DNA from: Deltaproteobacteria bacterium
Lineage (GTDB): Bacteria > Desulfobacterota > Binatia > HRBIN30 > CADEER01
Reading direction: 5' to 3'
Assembly: GCA_029262455.1 (NCBI GenBank)
Contig: JAJCZJ010000100.1
Span: forward strand, 1 to 34,994
DNA: 34,994 nt
The first letter of the stretch is position 1; each line of letters starts with the position of its first letter. Below, piece by piece: positions 32,111 to 34,994 of this stretch. The notes under the pieces were generated by a model. It made no database searches and was not told the origin of the DNA. It saw only the letters and a program-made list of their open reading frames with translations. The position numbers were made by a program, and so were the translations under genes.

Positions 32111-32183
32111 GAGGGAGCCCATTGGCTCCCGCCGAGCCGGTGTTTGCGATTGCTGCGCGGCTCGGCGGGAGCCTCGCCCTCCG
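32111..32183. terminator. Large inverted repeat between convergent genes
   Basis: GGAGGGAGCCCATTGGCTCC near 32111-32130 continues into CCGCCGAGCCG, and CGGCTCGGCGGGAGCCTCGC with CCTCC at 32158-32183 is largely its reverse complement. The folded structure lies between the ends of the hydrolase gene (32067) and the receptor gene (32211), where a bidirectional terminator is expected. It is an inverted pair of the GC-rich dispersed repeat. Confidence 0.55.
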
Positions 32184-32210
32184 TTTGGTGACGGAGAGCC
32201 GCGGGGATCA

Positions 32211-34229
32211 CTACAACTTCCACTGAAAGGATAATCGGATGTCTCGGCCCGGAAGTGGGACGCGGTCCTTGAGGAGGGATACGTGGTTGCGACCTTTGGA
32301 GTCGGTCAGGTTGCGCGCGTCCAATCGCAGGGTGAGGTCGTATTTGTTTGGGAACGGGTGCCAGGCGAGGCCGAGATTGAGCCGATAGTAGTCGTCCGTG
32401 GGCAACTCCAATTCTGCGGTTCGATCCTGCTGGTCGAGCCACTGGACCTCGATTCGCCCGTGCACTTGCTCGCTGTCGGCCTCGGCGCCGACGGTGATCC
32501 GCAGAGGCGGGATGCGTGGCAGGGCGCGATCATTGTCGACCTGCTCGGCATGGACATAGTCGAGTTGAAAATCGGCGACGCCCTCGAACAGTCGGTGATC
32601 AATGATGTCGGCCGATGCTACGAACTCTCCGCCGAACAGCTCCGCGTCGGCTTGGCGAAACTGGAAGACGCTGAGGCCGTCCTCCAACTCTCCCGTGCGC
32701 TGCTCGAAGATGAAGTCTTCGTAGCGGTAGTAGAATAGGTTTAGATCGCCGCGGAGGCGGCCGTACTGCTTGCGGAGGGTTGCCTCGACGCTGAGGGCAG
32801 CTTCTTTGTCGAGATTCGGGTCGCCGCGCTCGAAGGACAACGTGGCCAAGTGGGGGCCGTTGGAGAATAGCTCTTCCGGAGCCGGCAGTCTTTCGGTACG
32901 GCCGAAGGTTGCGCCGATCAGATAGTCGTCTAGGAAGGTGCGCTTGGCGCCGAGTGAGAAGCTGACGCCGTCGATGCCTCGGTCGAAGCTGGTCGAGTCC
33001 GACCCAAGTGGCTGGGCTTTGGTGTCTTGGTGCTCGTAGCGAAGGCCGCCCTCGAGTGAGTACGGACCGATCGCGTACTCCTCGACAACGAAGAGCGAGA
33101 CGCGCAGCGTGTCGCTCGGCGGAACGAAGGCCTCAGCGCCGACGGAAGAGAAGTCGCCGTCGCTGAGCTGGATTCCGACGACTCCTTCAAGATTCGACCA
33201 CGGAGCTTGCAGGAACTCGACGCGGCCTTCCCAACCCTCGCGGTCGAAGCGGGTGCCTACCTCGGTGCCCTCGAGCTCCTTGTGTTCGTAGTCGGCGTAG
33301 GCGAAGCGCGTGCGAGCGGTATCGAAGAGAAACATCTCTCGGCGCAGCTCGCCGCCGACTTCGAGGCGCCACTGGTTGGAATCGACGCGGATTGTTTCTT
33401 CGGGTTCGCCCGGGACGCCGTAGTTGTCGTCGCGCAGACCGAACGATACGCCGAGGTGGCCGTCGTCCCAAATATAGGAACCACCAACGCTTCCGCCGCT
33501 GACATCCACATCGCTGTTTCGCACGGTACCGTGACTGTTCGGAGTGTCCGGCTGCGCGAGCCGGAGTCGGCGAGAAAGAGCGAATCCCGGGATGTCGAAG
33601 TCGTCGGTGTCGCGAAAGAAACCTTGGGCGTTGATCGCGAAGTTGCCGAGACTCTTGGTGAACTTCGCCGCGCCGTTCTTCTCTTCGGCGTTCATGCCGA
33701 AAAGGGTTCGGACCGCGCCGTTAAAGCCTTCGTTGGGCAGCGCGTTTGGAATGCGCCCGTCTTCGACGTTGACGACACCGCCGACAGCGGCACTTCCGTA
33801 GATCAATGTCCCGGCACCGCGGATGACTTCGATGCGCTCCGCGAGCAGCGGTTCAATGGCGACGGCGTGGTCGGGGCTGGTGATCGATACGTCCAGGGAG
33901 TCGATGCGGTTTTGCAGCACGCGCACGCGCTGGCTGCCGAGGCCGCGGATGACGGGTCGTCCGGCGCCCGGGCCGTGGCCAGTCGAGGCGATACCCGGCT
34001 GATTGGCCAGGGTGTCTCCGATCGTCGTCGCGACGGAACGATCGAGATCCTCGCCGGCGAGAACAGTTGTGCCGGCGACGATCTCAGAACGTCGGTGGCC
34101 GTGCGGCAGAGTGACGACGATCTCTTCGATTTCTGTTTCGCGTGGTGGGTGTTCTGGCTGGGCCGTAGCGATCGTCGCCTGGCTCATTAGGCACAGGCCG
34201 ATAGCCCCAGCTCGAGGGTAGTTTCCCAT
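32211..34229 (-). CDS. TonB-dependent outer-membrane receptor, ZnuD-like
   Basis: The 672-aa product has a signal peptide (GAIGLCLMSQATIATAQ) and a TonB-box region (EEIVVTLPHGHR). The plug follows (TIGDTLANQPGIAST, GRPVIRGLGSQRVRVLQN, SPDHAVAIEPLLAERIEVIRG, LIYGSAAVGGVVNVEDGRIP). A 22-strand-type barrel ends NLTDSKGRNHVSLLKDRVPLPGR and LSFQWKL. SPDHAV...GVVNVEDGRIP and the RNHVSLLKD...PLPGR ending are close to the zinc receptor ZnuD group. The function is probably zinc (or another metal or metal complex) uptake powered by TonB. The upstream gene encodes a His/Cys-rich exported protein, and a perfect palindrome lies in the 106-base gap, which supports metal-controlled expression. Confidence 0.92.
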   Translation of the reverse strand: MGNYPRAGAIGLCLMSQATIATAQPEHPPRETEIEEIVVTLPHGHRRSEIVAGTTVLAGEDLDRSVATTIGDTLANQPGIASTGHGPGAGRPVIRGLGSQRVRVLQNRIDSLDVSITSPDHAVAIEPLLAERIEVIRGAGTLIYGSAAVGGVVNVEDGRIPNALPNEGFNGAVRTLFGMNAEEKNGAAKFTKSLGNFAINAQGFFRDTDDFDIPGFALSRRLRLAQPDTPNSHGTVRNSDVDVSGGSVGGSYIWDDGHLGVSFGLRDDNYGVPGEPEETIRVDSNQWRLEVGGELRREMFLFDTARTRFAYADYEHKELEGTEVGTRFDREGWEGRVEFLQAPWSNLEGVVGIQLSDGDFSSVGAEAFVPPSDTLRVSLFVVEEYAIGPYSLEGGLRYEHQDTKAQPLGSDSTSFDRGIDGVSFSLGAKRTFLDDYLIGATFGRTERLPAPEELFSNGPHLATLSFERGDPNLDKEAALSVEATLRKQYGRLRGDLNLFYYRYEDFIFEQRTGELEDGLSVFQFRQADAELFGGEFVASADIIDHRLFEGVADFQLDYVHAEQVDNDRALPRIPPLRITVGAEADSEQVHGRIEVQWLDQQDRTAELELPTDDYYRLNLGLAWHPFPNKYDLTLRLDARNLTDSKGRNHVSLLKDRVPLPGRDIRLSFQWKL

Positions 34230-34301
34230 GACTTTCTCCGGCTTCTACATCGTGTGCGGAAGCAGCTGTGCTCTCGTGGTTCGGGTGCACAGTCCCGTGG
34301 A

Positions 34302-34323
34302 CCAATCGGAATATTCCGATTGG
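34302..34323. promoter_or_regulatory. Perfect 22-bp palindrome, probable operator
   Basis: CCAATCGGAAT (34302-34312) is followed at once by its exact reverse complement ATTCCGATTGG. It lies 12 bases after the stop of the His/Cys-rich gene and 72 bases before the receptor ATG. A 22-bp perfect palindrome with an AT-rich centre suits a dimeric repressor. It does not match the Zur or Fur consensus that I know. No T-run follows, so it is not a typical terminator. Confidence 0.65.
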
Positions 34324-34335
34324 GCAAACGCTCAC

Positions 34336-34710
34336 CTAGGAAAGAGCGCTGGGAGGAGAAGTGCCGGTCGCGGTGCGACCGGGGATCAGCCGGCGAACAA
34401 AGACATCGCTGGCTTGCGACCGATTGAGGAGTGTCGCCGGCGTCGGAGAATCCGTGGGCGCGCCTGCCGCAGCCTGCGTGTACAGGGCCGTCGCGCACTG
34501 GCTGCAGATGCCATGTTTGTGTGCGCTGTCATGGTGTTGCGGGCAGGGGCACTTGTCGTCTTCGTGATCCGCCTGGTCGGCATGACTCGGGCACTCAGTC
34601 TCGGCGTGGCTCGCGACCGGTTGGGCGAAGGTCGCGTGAGCGCCGAATGAATGCAGCCCGGGGGCTACGAGTACGGCGAGCGTGATAAGTATGTGCAGGA
34701 GCCGATTCAT
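34336..34710 (-). CDS. Small exported His/Cys-rich protein (DUF2946-like)
   Basis: The 124-aa product has a signal peptide (MNRLLHILITLAVLVAPGLHSFGAHA). The mature part is rich in possible metal ligands: SHAETECPSH, DHEDDKCPCPQHHDSAHKH and GICSQCATALY. A Pro/Thr-rich segment follows, with the ending VRRLIPGRTATGTSPPSALS. Length, signal peptide and CPCP...C..C pattern resemble DUF2946-type proteins found next to metal TonB receptors. It is upstream of the receptor on the same strand and is likely part of one metal-uptake locus, as a periplasmic metal binder or sensor. The family call is by pattern only. Confidence 0.75.
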   Translation of the reverse strand: MNRLLHILITLAVLVAPGLHSFGAHATFAQPVASHAETECPSHADQADHEDDKCPCPQHHDSAHKHGICSQCATALYTQAAAGAPTDSPTPATLLNRSQASDVFVRRLIPGRTATGTSPPSALS

Positions 34711-34994
34711 CGATCTAGCGGGACACGTTCGTTGCTCGGCGGCTTCGAGTCAAGTGCGGGGCGCGCGGTCATTGGTTGAGCTGTCGAACAATTGCGCAAA
34801 CTGACGTCATGGTCCCTTCTCCCGGAGGGAGAGGGGAAGGCTCTCGGGCTATCCGCTTGGGGTTGCTCGCGTTACGAATCAAGATCTCTTTTCCCGTACC
34901 CCGTACCCCGTACCCCGTACCCCGTACCCCGTAACCCCTACCCCCTACCCCGTACCCCGGAACCGGCGCCATAGAAAAGCAAAAAAAACGCCCC
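34711..34994. other. Gene-free end of window
   Basis: No convincing gene is visible in 34711-34994. The promoter for the His/Cys-rich gene should lie in the first part, but I see no confident -35/-10 pair. The second part is repeat DNA, including a CTCCCGGAGGGAGAG motif near 34820. Confidence 0.5.
34892..34960. repeat. CCCGTAC heptamer array
   Basis: About nine units of CCCGTAC (with variants CCCTACC and CCGTAAC) run to within 35 bases of the window end. Same unit length as the GGTGATT arrays but a different sequence. Confidence 0.88.

Noticed and set aside
33207-34190. 327-codon plus-strand open frame
   Set aside because: Antisense shadow of the TonB-dependent receptor.
34302-34323. Rho-independent terminator after the His/Cys-rich gene
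   Set aside because: The palindrome has no loop and no T-run on either side, and its AT-rich centre suits a protein-binding site better.

Overview
The window is about 35 kb of GC-rich DNA from an uncultured, probably soil or aquatic Gram-negative bacterium. The evidence is a TonB-dependent outer-membrane receptor, outer-membrane beta-barrel and lipoprotein genes, and many secreted cysteine-rich proteins of a kind common in Myxococcota, Binatota and other former Deltaproteobacteria (DUF4215-type repeats, paired-Cys helical domains). Paired acyl-CoA dehydrogenases fit the same groups. The phylum assignment is an inference from protein style; I see no rRNA.

Layout. 1-900: the right end of an IS21-like element cuts off the 5' end of an HNH-nuclease gene. 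834-1733: a secreted protein. 1803-6166: two decayed copies of one AAA+ ATPase gene (1803-2136 and 5709-6166) flank an opposite-strand module. The module holds a frameshifted EEP-family nuclease, a 100-aa protein, an exported outer-membrane-like protein and a separate membrane protein. 6430-9532: a mobile-element pile-up. An IS256-family transposase is followed by a REP-associated (HUH, Y1) transposase gene inside a perfect 32-bp inverted repeat, and that gene is split inside its catalytic HUH motif by a 547-bp insert that looks like a deletion derivative of a tyrosine-recombinase element. 9588-12575: a tightly overlapping three-gene operon encodes a TIR-domain membrane protein and two exported proteins. 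This is the best candidate here for an undescribed system. 13137-14862: a secreted protein and a GIY-YIG protein. 15406-15783: tmRNA (ssrA, minus strand), encoding the tag ADDSFALAA. 15935-17846: an exported Lcl_C/DUF1566-type protein and a VapBC-like toxin-antitoxin pair, both behind copies of the same promoter block. 18200-19341: a methyltransferase and a small cysteine-rich surface protein. 19437-21836: a two-subunit acyl-CoA dehydrogenase operon. 22099-22688: an RHH/MazF-like toxin-antitoxin pair with a palindrome in its promoter. 22865-29775: a large secreted metallopeptidase, a lipase-like lipoprotein and a cysteine-rich secreted protein. 29951-32067: a TerB-like/Coq4-like fusion and an epoxide-hydrolase-like enzyme. 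32211-34710: a ZnuD-like metal receptor behind a His/Cys-rich exported protein, with a perfect palindrome between them.

Intergenic DNA is unusually repetitive. It has heptamer arrays (GGTGATT-type and CCCGTAC-type), hexamer arrays (TGCCTN) and a GC-rich dispersed repeat built on GGCGCCGCCGAGCCG, including four 55/56-bp tandem copies. These repeats explain many spurious Pro/Arg/Gly-rich open frames in the window.
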